Below are positions 18,796-28,763 of a stretch of 64,000 nt of DNA, in pieces. Position 1 is the first letter of the stretch. Each line of letters begins with the position of its first letter. The position numbers and the translations under genes are program-made. The stretch comes from an uncultured Cedecea sp. (GTDB lineage: Bacteria; Pseudomonadota; Gammaproteobacteria; Enterobacterales; Enterobacteriaceae). The notes under the pieces are model-generated. The model saw only the letters and a program-made list of their open reading frames with translations, was not told the origin of the DNA and did not search any database. The stretch covers positions 31,119-95,118 of the forward strand of contig NZ_CANMLV010000018.1 of the NCBI RefSeq assembly GCF_947498825.1. The letters are read 5' to 3'.

Positions 18796-21645
18796 CTATT
18801 TAAATTTATCTTCCATTCCTTTGGTTTTTTCTTCCGCTCTTTTTCTAAAGTTATCTTTAATCGACCCCAATGGAGTACTTACTTGCTTATCAGTATCTTT
18901 ATTATATTGATCGGTGAAATTATTTCCCTCTTTTTTGTGTTGTTTTTCCAGCTCTGTATTCTGCTGTTTAACCTCACGGCCTTGCATATCTATTTTCTGG
19001 CTGGTTTCATGATGCGCCTGTTTATTTTGAGCAATCATTCCATCCACCGTCTGTCCCACATTATCTTTAATGTTGGCGTCTCGCGTCATCGCGTCAATAC
19101 TGCCTGAATGCTGTCCGTAATCGGACATGACAGAATCACGGTCTCCTCCGGTGGCAATCCCCGACATCCCTTGGCCAATCTGCTCACGCCCTTGCTGATA
19201 CGCTCCGTCCACTTTTGGCTGCACTTCGGCTTTAACAAATTCACGCGCCAGCGCCTCACGCTGCGCGGAAATTTCAGGAGAATTGGCATCAGTGAGAATA
19301 GCATCTGCATTGTGTGGTGATTGCTGTCGCACAAAATTGGCAAAGCGCTGTGACAGGTTTTCACTCATCTGACCGCTCATGCTTTCAGTGCGTGAAGCCA
19401 TTTCACTGAATTCATGGCTTCGTGCTCGGCTGGCAGTGTATTGTTCATAGCTGTTTTTCGCACTGCTGAGTGAAGCTGACAACTGATCCGCTCTCGAGCT
19501 GGCATTGTTGTCCGTGAGACTGCCTGATGTTGTTGTTTTACGGTTGGTGTAGTAATCAAAGCCTTCTTTAAAGTCTTTTGCCGCCTGAGTACTGCTATCC
19601 TGACGACTGTCCTGAGCGCGATTACCCGACTGACTCACAGAGTCGGTTGAACCCGTACTGCCTGTTCCAGCGACCCCAAAATCCATCTTACCGTACACGC
19701 TAGCCCCGGTAGCCCACTTACCGATTTTCCCAATAGCTTGGTCACCCGAATCGATTTTTGCGCCTACATTCAGCTTCCCAGTAATACTTCCGCGCGATGC
19801 CTCATCCATAAGGTGCTGGTACGCTTGGTCCTCCCTGATATTATTCGACTTGGCGAAGGATTGAGCCGCACTGCGCATCTGGCTGGCCATTTTAGAATCC
19901 TGCGATGATTGGCTGTTATCCGCCCCTTCAGTTGTTGTCGCGCTATTTCCCCTGTTGGTGCTGAACTGACTAAGGGTGTTCCAGGCACTCGTGACGCTGT
20001 TGTTATAGCCCTGAAGCGCACTTTCAGACTGCACATCCGACTCTCTGGCCATCTGTTGCTGCGCGCTGGCAACCTGTCTGCTCAAATTAATATCGACTGG
20101 CAGGTTTGATATGCCGGTGCTTGCATTCGAGACCATAGTTCCGTCCCGAGTTTCTGTTGTCATCGCCCCGTTAGCCAGCTGGCTGGTCTTCTGACCAAAG
20201 CTGGTTGTGCTATTGGTTCCCCAGCTGTATCCGCTGACATTTTCCATTTGCATATTGGCATACGTGTAATTCCCGTCTGCCACAGCGGAGGAGGCCTGAG
20301 AGGTAGAGCTGAGTCCGGAGGAGGCAAAGTGACTGTAGACACTGGAAAAACCAGCCCCCATACTTTTCACGATGGCCCAGCTGAGTGGCGGGATCATCAT
20401 GGCAATATAGCCCGCTGTCGTCGCGATATCCGAGTTTTTCAGCTGCACCTGCGAGAGCTCGGACAACACCACCGGGACACCATTTTGTTTCGCATAGTAC
20501 GCCATCGCACTGTTCAGAATGGCAAACAGCAGCGGCCATGACTGCAGCCATATCAAGGCAAAGACGTACCCTTTCACAACCTGCAGAGTCATCATATTGA
20601 ACATCCCAGCCATCACCATAATCGGGAACATACCAATCATGATCCCCAGAATGACCGTCTGCATCATCGGCAGAGAACGCATGGCCTGATGCCCCATCGT
20701 GGCCTGTGACAGACGCTGTTTCTCCAGTGAGGAGCTGTTCGCAATATTCACCAGACTGGACGTGTCTCCACTACGTGCAGCATAACTCTGGAACCCACTA
20801 CGCAAGGCATTCATCGTGACATTCTGGCGGATAATCTGACTCGCATTCTGACTGGATTGATAAAAATAGTTATAGCTGTCACCGATCATCTGGCTGAACA
20901 GCAAGTCAGGATTGGGTTTCCCGCCAAACAACTGACGTACATAGTAACTCCATGTTTTCCCACCAGTTTGAGAATCCAGAGCCAAGGCTTTCTTTAATTC
21001 CACAGAAGCTTCCTGACAGGTTTTGAACTGATTATTCTTGTCAAAAACGCCACGCAGAGGACTGGGAAGCGAAAAAATCAGAGTGTAGGGATCAGATGAG
21101 TTCAGCAAATCCTCAAATGTATACTTGTGGTTGAGAAAGATATCGCCCATAACACAGTTCTGTACATAGTCGGAGAACAGTGTCGTGATCTCCGGGTTCT
21201 GCGAAATAAAATCCGTGCTTTTCGCGACCAGATTTCCGCCAAATAACATCCCCGTTTTACTGTAAGTCACACTGTCAGGCAGAGCGAAAATCATCTCATA
21301 ACTCTGCACTAAAGCATTGCCGATGCGTGTAGTCAGAGAGGCAGGGATAGCCAGGCCAACCGGAATATTATCGACTTTATAGACCTGGCCCACATTGCTG
21401 TAATCGATTATCTGAACAGAGGTACGGACGCTAACCAGCATCATGACCAGCGTCAGGGAAAATGCCCAGCCAACGAGGTCCATCACATTGTGTTTTTTTA
21501 CCCAATTGACCGCAACAATCAGTACTGAGAAGGCGATGCACATTTTTTCGATGGAAGACCAGGTGCTGGTTTGCATAAAAGCAGCGATAGCATTCAAACA
21601 GCCCCGGAGCCAGTCTCCCCCGGCGACAGTGTAGATTTCCAGCAT
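18796..21645 (-). CDS. traG: TraG, mating-pair stabilisation and pilus assembly protein
   Basis: A 949-residue protein (938 in F). The N-terminal half carries several membrane segments, for example near residues 35-60, 330-355 and 360-385, and is needed for pilus assembly. The C-terminal half is long, polar and rich in Ser, Gln and Asn, with repeated helical segments; it is the periplasmic part that stabilises mating pairs and is the target of TraS exclusion in F. The start codon overlaps the traH stop by one base. It lies 11 bp before traS, so exclusion specificity and TraG probably evolve together. Confidence 0.94.
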   Translation of the reverse strand: MLEIYTVAGGDWLRGCLNAIAAFMQTSTWSSIEKMCIAFSVLIVAVNWVKKHNVMDLVGWAFSLTLVMMLVSVRTSVQIIDYSNVGQVYKVDNIPVGLAIPASLTTRIGNALVQSYEMIFALPDSVTYSKTGMLFGGNLVAKSTDFISQNPEITTLFSDYVQNCVMGDIFLNHKYTFEDLLNSSDPYTLIFSLPSPLRGVFDKNNQFKTCQEASVELKKALALDSQTGGKTWSYYVRQLFGGKPNPDLLFSQMIGDSYNYFYQSSQNASQIIRQNVTMNALRSGFQSYAARSGDTSSLVNIANSSSLEKQRLSQATMGHQAMRSLPMMQTVILGIMIGMFPIMVMAGMFNMMTLQVVKGYVFALIWLQSWPLLFAILNSAMAYYAKQNGVPVVLSELSQVQLKNSDIATTAGYIAMMIPPLSWAIVKSMGAGFSSVYSHFASSGLSSTSQASSAVADGNYTYANMQMENVSGYSWGTNSTTSFGQKTSQLANGAMTTETRDGTMVSNASTGISNLPVDINLSRQVASAQQQMARESDVQSESALQGYNNSVTSAWNTLSQFSTNRGNSATTTEGADNSQSSQDSKMASQMRSAAQSFAKSNNIREDQAYQHLMDEASRGSITGKLNVGAKIDSGDQAIGKIGKWATGASVYGKMDFGVAGTGSTGSTDSVSQSGNRAQDSRQDSSTQAAKDFKEGFDYYTNRKTTTSGSLTDNNASSRADQLSASLSSAKNSYEQYTASRARSHEFSEMASRTESMSGQMSENLSQRFANFVRQQSPHNADAILTDANSPEISAQREALAREFVKAEVQPKVDGAYQQGREQIGQGMSGIATGGDRDSVMSDYGQHSGSIDAMTRDANIKDNVGQTVDGMIAQNKQAHHETSQKIDMQGREVKQQNTELEKQHKKEGNNFTDQYNKDTDKQVSTPLGSIKDNFRKRAEEKTKGMEDKFK

Positions 21646-23015
21646 CAGAGACTCCCTCCAAAATGGTAATTATTTTGATAGCGGGTCATCATGCGGGCAG
21701 ATACCTGCTGTCGCATATAACTCATCTGACGATCAACAATCAGCAAGGCATCGTATTGCACCTGTACACGAGTTTGAAATGCCGCAATCTGGATACTTGC
21801 CTGACTCAAATTATCAAGGATCATATCCATCGTAGACTGGGGGTAGTTTCCGCTAGCAACCATCACTCTGGCCTGCTGGATGAGTTCCTGGATGTACTGC
21901 AACAGAATGTCGTAGCCGATATAGTCCGTCAGTTGGTAAATAAGTGAGTTAGATACCCCGAGCATCTGGGGATCGACAATGTATTTGAAGACAGGGACGG
22001 TTGTACTGGAGATGAAGCCCTTTTCCTGTTCTGTCAGTTTTTCATCGGCCACAGCTTTGCTCTGAATACTGCTCAGTAACGCGGATATCTGGTTTTTTAG
22101 CGCCTTGTTAGCTGCTATGGTGACGGTTGAGTCAGCCACCACTTTCAGGCACTTGTCCGTGTCGTTGCAGTGATAAATTTTAGCCGTTCCTCCTTCCATC
22201 AGTGCCTTTATCAGGTCTTGGTCCATTGTCCGGGCAGGCAGGGGTGTAATCTCGCTGTTCTCACCAAAAACCAAGGTTCCGGTCAGCGTCATCACAAACT
22301 CTTTCAGCTCTTTATTTCCGTCAAATAGCCTATTTTTGGACAACGCACTCCACATGATATTGATGTTCTTCATCACGCGTTCCTTGTCCTTGTCGCCAGC
22401 CCTGTCCTGCACACTGTTCATCTGTCCTCCTACAGAACATCCTTGCCGGGAAGCCGCCCAGTCAGCGAATATATTGCTCTCTCCTGCGATATCCTGACAG
22501 ACCTTCTGCTGTGCGACCTGAGTACGGGGAAATAATCCACCAACAATACCCTGTGCAGCCTGACAGGAACTGAGGTTCATACTGTTGACGTCTGACGCCA
22601 TCTTTTGCAGGAAGTCTTTCGCGGTCTTGATTTCAGGAACTGTAGTCTGTAATGCGAGGTCGAAAAAATAGCCCTGCGAATTGGACATAATTTGTTTTGC
22701 GAAACGCTGTAATTGTTCGCTATTAATGAATGAGAACGAGCCAAGATAGGCATCGATGCCCCCACACCCGGCATTGATGTCCGGTAGGGTCATGCTGATC
22801 ATCTGGATATTTTTGACCTGGGTTCGGGCATAAAGGGAACCGCCAGTGGCATAGCCTGCAGCCTGTCCCTGCCAAACCTGAGGCTGACTGGTATTTGAGG
22901 CAAACCCCAAATTGTTGAAGAAGTGATTCATATCACTGTTCACATCGGCCACAGCGGGAAATACCGTGTTCAGAAGAAATGCACTCATCAGTACCGCTTT
23001 TTTAATACTGCCCAT
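21645..23015 (-). CDS. traH: TraH, F-type T4SS assembly protein
   Basis: A 456-residue periplasmic protein (458 in F) with a signal peptide ending near VFPAVADVNS at residue 24. Six cysteines are visible, matching F TraH, whose disulfides depend on TrbB and host DsbC. C-terminal helices are coiled-coil-like. TraH works with TraF, TraU, TraW and TrbI in pilus extension and retraction. The start lies 14 bases inside the end of trbB, and the stop overlaps the traG start. Confidence 0.95.
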   Translation of the reverse strand: MGSIKKAVLMSAFLLNTVFPAVADVNSDMNHFFNNLGFASNTSQPQVWQGQAAGYATGGSLYARTQVKNIQMISMTLPDINAGCGGIDAYLGSFSFINSEQLQRFAKQIMSNSQGYFFDLALQTTVPEIKTAKDFLQKMASDVNSMNLSSCQAAQGIVGGLFPRTQVAQQKVCQDIAGESNIFADWAASRQGCSVGGQMNSVQDRAGDKDKERVMKNINIMWSALSKNRLFDGNKELKEFVMTLTGTLVFGENSEITPLPARTMDQDLIKALMEGGTAKIYHCNDTDKCLKVVADSTVTIAANKALKNQISALLSSIQSKAVADEKLTEQEKGFISSTTVPVFKYIVDPQMLGVSNSLIYQLTDYIGYDILLQYIQELIQQARVMVASGNYPQSTMDMILDNLSQASIQIAAFQTRVQVQYDALLIVDRQMSYMRQQVSARMMTRYQNNYHFGGSL

Positions 23016-23580
23016 GTGCCGGCACCTCCATCATCTGAAAAACAGTATCCATTCTGGACATAAAACCCGGTGCATCCGTGGCACCTTGCAAGATGGGATA
23101 CGCCTCCAGGGTATGCACGTTGACCAGGAACGTGGTGGGCGAGGCTACCGGGATGTTCGGGAAAAAGGTTTGCATCACTTCAGGTGGAACCGGCAGCGCA
23201 TCCGGATACGCTTCATCACCCTGCCCGTCGAGGGTATAGGGGAAGACTGAGAACCCAAACTGCGCAGACAGGTTCTTCAACAGCGGGTCAAATTTCTGAC
23301 AGTAGGGGCACTGAGCCTGCATGAACAGCACCACCTTCCAGTCACGTAAATCGACTTGTTTGCCGTTACTCAACCGGAACCAGCGAGGCGGGGAGATGGG
23401 TGCCACTGCCTGGGGAATATTTTCTATGGGGGAAACCGTTGGTGCTCCGGAAATCCCTTGTGGGTTCCAGAGTGATTTCAACTCATTGAGCGTTCCTCCC
23501 CTAACTATTCCTGACATGGACAGGAGTAACCCCATGACGGCGATACCTGCTTTAGTGGTTTTCTTCAGGCTATTTTTCAC
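23002..23580 (-). CDS. trbB: TrbB, periplasmic thiol-disulfide isomerase
   Basis: A thioredoxin-fold protein of about 192 residues. I prefer GTG 23580, which has an AGGAG site and gives a clean signal peptide (KKTTKAGIAVMGLLLSMSG); a longer frame begins at 23610. The active site is CPYC (QAQCPYCQKFDPLL), and the region FSVFPYTLDGQGDEAYPDAL and PVASPTTFLVNVHTLEA is conserved with F TrbB. It assists disulfide formation in TraH, TraU and TraN. The gene overlaps traQ at its 5' end and traH at its 3' end. Confidence 0.92.
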   Translation of the reverse strand: MKNSLKKTTKAGIAVMGLLLSMSGIVRGGTLNELKSLWNPQGISGAPTVSPIENIPQAVAPISPPRWFRLSNGKQVDLRDWKVVLFMQAQCPYCQKFDPLLKNLSAQFGFSVFPYTLDGQGDEAYPDALPVPPEVMQTFFPNIPVASPTTFLVNVHTLEAYPILQGATDAPGFMSRMDTVFQMMEVPAHGQY

Positions 23581-23791
23581 GGGCTTTCTCCTGTCGTTCT
23601 GCCTCAGCAATCAGGGCATTGATGATGCGATAGCCGCCAAAAATCACCATGCCCAATCCGAAAACTTCACCGGCTTGCACCGCCAAGTCAGGATGCTGCC
23701 TGACGAGCCGGGCTATCAGGTGGAAAAACACGCCCACCGCCAGCACCCACATTCCGGTGATATCTAAATCGGGAAAACTAATTTTTCGCAT
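23570..23791 (-). CDS. traQ: TraQ, pilin chaperone of the inner membrane
   Basis: A 73-residue protein started at ATG 23791 behind GAGGTG; the longer frame to 23857 overlaps traF. It has two hydrophobic segments with the F TraQ signature (LDITGMWVLAVGVFFHLIARLV). It is about 20 residues shorter than F TraQ at the C-terminus. TraQ helps insert propilin (TraA) in the inner membrane in the right orientation. It is preceded by traF and overlaps trbB by 11 bases. trbA and artA, found here in F, are absent. Confidence 0.85.
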   Translation of the reverse strand: MRKISFPDLDITGMWVLAVGVFFHLIARLVRQHPDLAVQAGEVFGLGMVIFGGYRIINALIAEAERQEKAREK

Positions 23792-23801
23792 AAAGTACAC
23801 C

Positions 23802-24554
23802 TCAGAAATTAGGTTTAAAGTCACTGGAGACATAAAGGAATTGTTTTGCCAGGTCATCCTGACTGATAAATCCGTAGCTCAGAGGCTTCACCTGGCCACT
23901 TTGCGGATTTACCAACATCATGGCCGGGAAAAACCTCACACCCAGCTGTGTGGCCTGTCCCTGATCTGCCCTGCTGTCAGGCAGCAAAGGATTGATCACA
24001 CCATCAACTGACACTGGTATTACGCTCAGTCCGTAGGTTTCCCGGAAGTTTTTAATCACTTCGACGAACTGGCTGTCGATGGGATCACTGCCTCGGTAGA
24101 AGAACATCACCCCATAGTGTCGGGCGAGATTCGAGATGGCCTGACGTTGTTCAGCATAATCAGCGGCAAGCTGGTTTTTCACTGTGCCGTTGTAGTGGCT
24201 GTGCTGCAGGTTGTAATCGAGTTCCGGGTTCTCAAGCATCGCGCGCTTCGCACTCATCGAGAACAGACCAGCCTGCTGTGTCCAGTAGTTCTGCAGACGA
24301 AAATACTTCACGAAATTATCCGATGAGGGGTACAGAATGGCCTCATACATCGCACGTTTCGTGGCACCCTGCAGTGCTGCGAGTTTATCCATAATATCCA
24401 TCGGAACCGGGGGGGGCGCAGGTACAGGCTTGTTTTCTTGTTCGGTGACTCTGAGCTTTTCGTTATACCACTGCCAGCCTGCGTCCCTTGCGAAGGCCGA
24501 TATTTGGGTGCAGCAAAGGCACCCCGCCAGAATGGCGGCATGTATGTTTCGCAT
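23802..24554 (-). CDS. traF: TraF, pilus assembly protein with thioredoxin fold
   Basis: A 250-residue periplasmic protein (247 in F) with a signal peptide ending at FARDAGWQWYNEK. The C-terminal half has a thioredoxin-like fold (YGVMFFYRGSDPIDSQFVEVI and LGVRFFPAMMLVNP) but lacks the CxxC motif, as in F TraF. It is required for pilus assembly together with TraH. It follows two small genes after traN and lies 11 bp from traQ. Confidence 0.94.
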   Translation of the reverse strand: MRNIHAAILAGCLCCTQISAFARDAGWQWYNEKLRVTEQENKPVPAPPPVPMDIMDKLAALQGATKRAMYEAILYPSSDNFVKYFRLQNYWTQQAGLFSMSAKRAMLENPELDYNLQHSHYNGTVKNQLAADYAEQRQAISNLARHYGVMFFYRGSDPIDSQFVEVIKNFRETYGLSVIPVSVDGVINPLLPDSRADQGQATQLGVRFFPAMMLVNPQSGQVKPLSYGFISQDDLAKQFLYVSSDFKPNF

Positions 24555-24576
24555 AGTGGATACCTGTTTTTCTTAG

Positions 24577-24903
24577 TTAATTCGGCTGGCGTAACAGGCG
24601 CTGATAGGCCACGTTCTTATCAAGGATGTGTATCTCTTTTCCGCTCTCGTCACGGGCGGAAAATCTATAACCGCTGCAGTAAAGCGTCAGATTATCTACC
24701 GTCAGGGTCACCCGTTTGCCGTCTCTGATAACCCAGGCCGCCCGGGAGTTTCTATCGCACTGGACGCCCCAGGCGCTGTTGGTTGCCAGGAACGCATTGT
24801 TCTGTTTATCCCGCCACAGGCTGTAAGACATGTTGATGACCAGAATCGTGACAAATACCGCAACAAATAACATGACGAGTCTGGCTGTATTCTTCTCATC
24901 CAT
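24577..24903 (-). CDS. Small transfer-operon membrane protein at the trbE position
   Basis: A 108-residue protein with one N-terminal membrane helix (LVMLFVAVFVTILVINMSYSLW) and a periplasmic domain with two cysteines (QCDRNS and LYCSG), which could form a disulfide. It lies between traN and traF, where F carries the non-essential gene trbE. I cannot confirm homology with TrbE from sequence. The periplasmic domain next to disulfide-rich partners suggests an accessory role in mating-pair assembly. Confidence 0.6.
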   Translation of the reverse strand: MDEKNTARLVMLFVAVFVTILVINMSYSLWRDKQNNAFLATNSAWGVQCDRNSRAAWVIRDGKRVTLTVDNLTLYCSGYRFSARDESGKEIHILDKNVAYQRLLRQPN

Positions 24904-24917
24904 CCCTTACTCCTTAT

Positions 24918-25139
24918 TTATTTTTTCACCTGTCCCTGAAAAAGCAGAAAAAGCATAGAACTCATCATCCAGATAAAGCCTATGAAAAGAATGAAAATCA
25001 CACTCTCAATATAATCGCTGGCAGTAGTACCAATGATTCCGTCCCATGAATAATAGATAACCGGAGAAATAATCACGACTGTAAGCAGTAATCTCAGCAA
25101 GAAATCAACGGTCTTATTATTGTTAAAAATAACCTTCAT
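24918..25139 (-). CDS. Small two-helix membrane protein in the tra operon
   Basis: A 73-residue protein with two strong hydrophobic segments (FLLRLLLTVVIISPVIYYSW and VIFILFIGFIWMMSSMLFLLF) and lysine-rich ends. It lies 60 bp after traN and 14 bp before the next small membrane gene. F has the single gene trbE in this interval, so one of these two may be its counterpart. No further function can be read. Confidence 0.6.
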   Translation of the reverse strand: MKVIFNNNKTVDFLLRLLLTVVIISPVIYYSWDGIIGTTASDYIESVIFILFIGFIWMMSSMLFLLFQGQVKK

Positions 25140-25199
25140 ACACTCACCCTAAATATTTATATACCCATTAATAATGGACAGACAGATTAGTATCGGGGG

Positions 25200-27167
25200 T
25201 TATTTAACTGACTGCGTTAACAGCTCTTTAATTCGCTGTGCGGTTTTCTCTGTCAGTTCTTCGTTACCAGGAATATTTTGATTGTTCATCAAATCCTCCA
25301 TAAAAGGCGTGAAATCCAGGAGATCAAAATCAATTGCCTGAAGTTCATCAACGGTAATACCGCGACAGTCCGGGCTTTTCGCCCCACCAAACCCGATACG
25401 CAGCTGGCCGTTACGGCCCTGTTGCTGAACAATTTGCGCCAGCTTTGAGTCAAACTGGCAGTAGCTCCGTTTTTTCTCGAGACACACGCCCAGCACTTTT
25501 TTCGAACAAAACTCACCGATACTGATGATCAGTTTTTTCTCTTTTGCTTTTCCTAACGCTTTTTCATCGCTGCTGCAGTGGGCTAACCCCATGCTGTTTC
25601 CCCATCCACTGTCAGCACAGCAGTTACTGAACCCGACAGCGAATTTTTTGCAGTACCGGGGCGCACCCGTGAACGCCCTGACGTCGACATTATCAATCTC
25701 CGCAACATCCTGTCCCGCTGCTGCTAATGCCGCCAGTTCAGAGACCGCCTGACCAAAATCATTGCTGGAATGGTTCTGGACTTTGTCGCATTCTCCGTCC
25801 ATACAGAAGACTTCTCCTCCGCATATCATTTGCTTGCCCGTTGTCCGGGTTTCGCAGGAAAAGGTGGCATATTCATGTAAACAGGCAGCGCTGTCTTCAT
25901 CAAAGAACGCGCACTGACGGCTGGAAAGCGTGCAGCTTTTATCATTCATCAGACTGGAACAGCTTCCTTCATCAGCAGGCTGTAGAAGCCAAGTGTCCTT
26001 GTAACCCCAGCAAGCTTCGGTGAAAGAAAATTCTTTTCCGTCCACGATGATGCTTTTCGTACCGCCAGGAATGGTACATTCACTGGATAGTTTGGTGCCT
26101 TCTTCTTTATTAAAGGGACAATTTTCCACCCAAACGACTTCCGGCTTACTGACAACAACTTCTTCTTCAATCACATAAGTGACCGTAACGTCAGATTGAC
26201 TGTCATTGTTGCCATAGGGGTAATTAATAACTTTTGATACCGCTATTGTCTGCCCCCGGGTGACATTGATATCAACATCGGCCTGTTCGTGTATTTTTCC
26301 CTTCCCTGCTTGATAGACGGTTGTGCAGTGTTCATTCTTCCCGCCGATACATTTGTCATAAATACTGGGGTAGGTCACAATCGTGACGGGGAAGGTTTTA
26401 TCAAACAGATTAATCGTTTGTGCCACCGCATTTTTACAACTTGTATCCGGATCTCTTTTGCACTGATAAGTTGGGTCAATAATAATATTATCGCTATCCA
26501 CCGCTACACTGATAATGCGCCCTTCTTCTGCGACAGAAAATGACGTTACCCATTGTCTCTTTTCTCTGTTATAGGCAATCGTCACCGTTTTCTTGACGGT
26601 TTTTTTCACTGTTTCTACGCTGGCATTATCTTTTAACGTGGCCTCACGGGTGCAAAAACTCTCGACCTGAACATCACGTTCACAAGTGTGGTTTTTAAAC
26701 TCACTTCGATTAACCACCTGTGCGGAGCACTGCGCACCGATGTCACCCATTATATCTTCAGCACGATTTTCAACATCCTTTCCGGCCTGAATAAACGGCG
26801 CATCAGGGGAAATAATATCAGTGGGTCGGTTTGAAAATGACTCGGTGATAGAAGAGGCTACATCATTGTTATTCCATTCCGTGCTGGCATCAGTTTTTAA
26901 TGAACTGTCGCCGCTTGAGGTAACCCCGCCGTAATATTGTGTGGCATCAGGATTCGGATTGTAATTCGGTAAGATGTCCTCCCCCTTAAAGTTTTTTAAC
27001 GCATTAATCCCTGAACCCTGAACTTGTCTCGCATAGTCAGCGCTCTCCTGATAATTATTTGTAGTCTGTGCACGAGTGTCTTTTGAATGGGTTATGAGAA
27101 AAGCAATCAGGAGCATGAAGACCACCGACAGAAAACTAATGATGGATGATTTTTTTAGCTTTTTCAC
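25200..27167 (-). CDS. traN: TraN, outer-membrane mating-pair stabilisation adhesin
   Basis: A 655-residue cysteine-rich protein (602 in F) with more than 25 cysteines and an N-terminal signal segment (SIISFLSVVFMLLIAFLITHS). TraN on the donor recognises an outer-membrane receptor of the recipient, such as OmpA, OmpW, OmpK36 or OmpF in different TraN types, and so sets host preference. The variable distal domain corresponds to roughly residues 160-350 here. It does not look like F TraN in that region, so receptor choice is open. The coding sequence starts 32 bases inside trbC. Confidence 0.93.
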   Translation of the reverse strand: MKKLKKSSIISFLSVVFMLLIAFLITHSKDTRAQTTNNYQESADYARQVQGSGINALKNFKGEDILPNYNPNPDATQYYGGVTSSGDSSLKTDASTEWNNNDVASSITESFSNRPTDIISPDAPFIQAGKDVENRAEDIMGDIGAQCSAQVVNRSEFKNHTCERDVQVESFCTREATLKDNASVETVKKTVKKTVTIAYNREKRQWVTSFSVAEEGRIISVAVDSDNIIIDPTYQCKRDPDTSCKNAVAQTINLFDKTFPVTIVTYPSIYDKCIGGKNEHCTTVYQAGKGKIHEQADVDINVTRGQTIAVSKVINYPYGNNDSQSDVTVTYVIEEEVVVSKPEVVWVENCPFNKEEGTKLSSECTIPGGTKSIIVDGKEFSFTEACWGYKDTWLLQPADEGSCSSLMNDKSCTLSSRQCAFFDEDSAACLHEYATFSCETRTTGKQMICGGEVFCMDGECDKVQNHSSNDFGQAVSELAALAAAGQDVAEIDNVDVRAFTGAPRYCKKFAVGFSNCCADSGWGNSMGLAHCSSDEKALGKAKEKKLIISIGEFCSKKVLGVCLEKKRSYCQFDSKLAQIVQQQGRNGQLRIGFGGAKSPDCRGITVDELQAIDFDLLDFTPFMEDLMNNQNIPGNEELTEKTAQRIKELLTQSVK

Positions 27168-27765
27168 GACAATCGCCCTCCTTCTCTATTTTCTCCAGTG
27201 CTTGACGAATTTTAATATTCCCGTAAATCACATCAAATCCCCTCTCACAGGTCATCACCAGAGCGGGTACAGCTTTGACGTTGTAGTCAGAAAAGAGTGT
27301 CGGATCTATTTGCACACCGTCCGTACTGCCTTTATTCACCAGCTTAAGAATGGCGGCGGCGGTAAACTTCATATCATCATTAATCAGTCCCCTCATCACC
27401 GGTTCAGCCTGGTATCGCCGGGCATCACTCAGCATGTTTGACAAGGTGTCCTCGGGTATCGAAAAAGAAATAAAGTACAGTAGCCTCTCTTTATTCTCCC
27501 CGCCCTCTTTACGCCTGTTTTTTTCTTTAAGTTGGGCAATAAAATCGTTATCTGTTGCTGATAAGGGATTGTTTTTTATCTGTGATAACACGTCACGCTC
27601 CAACGCTGAAAAATCCTGTTTTCGGAGATATTCACTGAAATCTTCCTGTTGTTTTAACCACTGCTGCTCTTTCTGTAATGTCTGGGGCTGAGTGGCGATG
27701 ACAGGGCAGATATACGCAGAAAATAATAAAAGAGAGGTCATTATTGTTTTGCTATAAGAAGACAC
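27136..27765 (-). CDS. trbC: TrbC, F-type periplasmic assembly protein
   Basis: A 209-residue protein (212 in F) with a signal peptide (TSLLLFSAYICPVIA). The C-terminal domain (LLYFISFSIPEDTLSNMLSD, then PTLFSDYNVKAVPALVMTCE) has the thioredoxin-like fold of the F-type TrbC/TraW family. It interacts with TraW and TraU in the pilus base. The start overlaps traU by 14 bases, and the end overlaps traN by 32. Confidence 0.93.
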   Translation of the reverse strand: MSSYSKTIMTSLLLFSAYICPVIATQPQTLQKEQQWLKQQEDFSEYLRKQDFSALERDVLSQIKNNPLSATDNDFIAQLKEKNRRKEGGENKERLLYFISFSIPEDTLSNMLSDARRYQAEPVMRGLINDDMKFTAAAILKLVNKGSTDGVQIDPTLFSDYNVKAVPALVMTCERGFDVIYGNIKIRQALEKIEKEGDCREKAKKIIHH

Positions 27766-28744
27766 AGTTTCTTTTTCTCCACATCAGATAGCCGTAATTC
27801 TTGCGCGTATTGGGCGGATTACGCCCCGTTTCCCAGGCCATCACGCTACGTCCCATTGGGTGGCACTGACTGCTGTCCGGGTGCATATTGACCATCTGAT
27901 AGCGCCAGCGCTCTTTAGGTATAATTGGGGACGGGTATTCGTAGCAGACCGCGTTGTCTTTCCCGATGCTTTCCATAATCATGCCCTGACGGTGGAGCTT
28001 GAACGCCATCCGTTCACTCACAAGAAGCGATGACTGCAGAGGACTTGATTCATTGCTGACCCAGCCGTTAAAGGGGTACATCGAGCCTTGTGAACCCGCA
28101 CACCAGAACAGCGCATCCAGCGGCATATGCACAGCACTGGCTATCGCATCAGCGGCGCAGGCACCCTGCGCAATGGGATTGGCAAACAGGATTGCTTCAG
28201 GGTTGAGCAGCGTGGTCAGACTGCTGTCCGTCCAGGTCGGGTCGATTTCAGACAGATAAGCAATATCCATGTCGCCCCCCTCTAAACATCCCACTGAAGT
28301 GATGATATTTAGCCAGTACGTTAGAGGATATTTGTACCAGTGAACATGGTAGAAAGCCCCGTTCACATCTTTCGCATCCTTTTTCGCGGTTCCCATTCCG
28401 GTTTTTCCGAGGTTCACATTAAATCCACCCAGATTAACCATACATCCCGGTGAACGCGTGACATCGGTCATGGCCATCGGCTCCCAATACCCAATAGCCA
28501 GACCGGGGCGGATAAAAAGGGGAGGCGGTGCCGGACAAAACTGCAGCGGGCTGCCAGGGTTGGCGGTATCAGGCAGGTCACCTTTACCGACCTGCACACT
28601 ACCCAGCGACAGCGGAAAAATACAGCGCCAGCACACGTCAGTGATGGGATTTACAAACCGTCCCTCACAGGCGGGGTCTGCGGCCACACGGCTACTGAAG
28701 GTTGACAGCACAATGCAAGTGAAGAACAAAAACGCAGCTTTCAT
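27752..28744 (-). CDS. traU: TraU, DNA transfer and pilus assembly protein
   Basis: A 330-residue periplasmic protein, the same length as F TraU, with a signal peptide ending at VAADPACEG. About eleven cysteines are visible (for example CWRC and FWCAGSQGSMYPFNGW), fitting its dependence on DsbC/TrbB. Highly conserved blocks are NPITDVCWRCIFPLSLG and YGYLMWRKRNCVFL. TraU is needed mainly for DNA transfer rather than pilus growth. It lies between traW and trbC in the F order. Confidence 0.96.
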   Translation of the reverse strand: MKAAFLFFTCIVLSTFSSRVAADPACEGRFVNPITDVCWRCIFPLSLGSVQVGKGDLPDTANPGSPLQFCPAPPPLFIRPGLAIGYWEPMAMTDVTRSPGCMVNLGGFNVNLGKTGMGTAKKDAKDVNGAFYHVHWYKYPLTYWLNIITSVGCLEGGDMDIAYLSEIDPTWTDSSLTTLLNPEAILFANPIAQGACAADAIASAVHMPLDALFWCAGSQGSMYPFNGWVSNESSPLQSSLLVSERMAFKLHRQGMIMESIGKDNAVCYEYPSPIIPKERWRYQMVNMHPDSSQCHPMGRSVMAWETGRNPPNTRKNYGYLMWRKRNCVFL

Positions 28745-28763
28745 GGGTTATATCTCCCTGTCA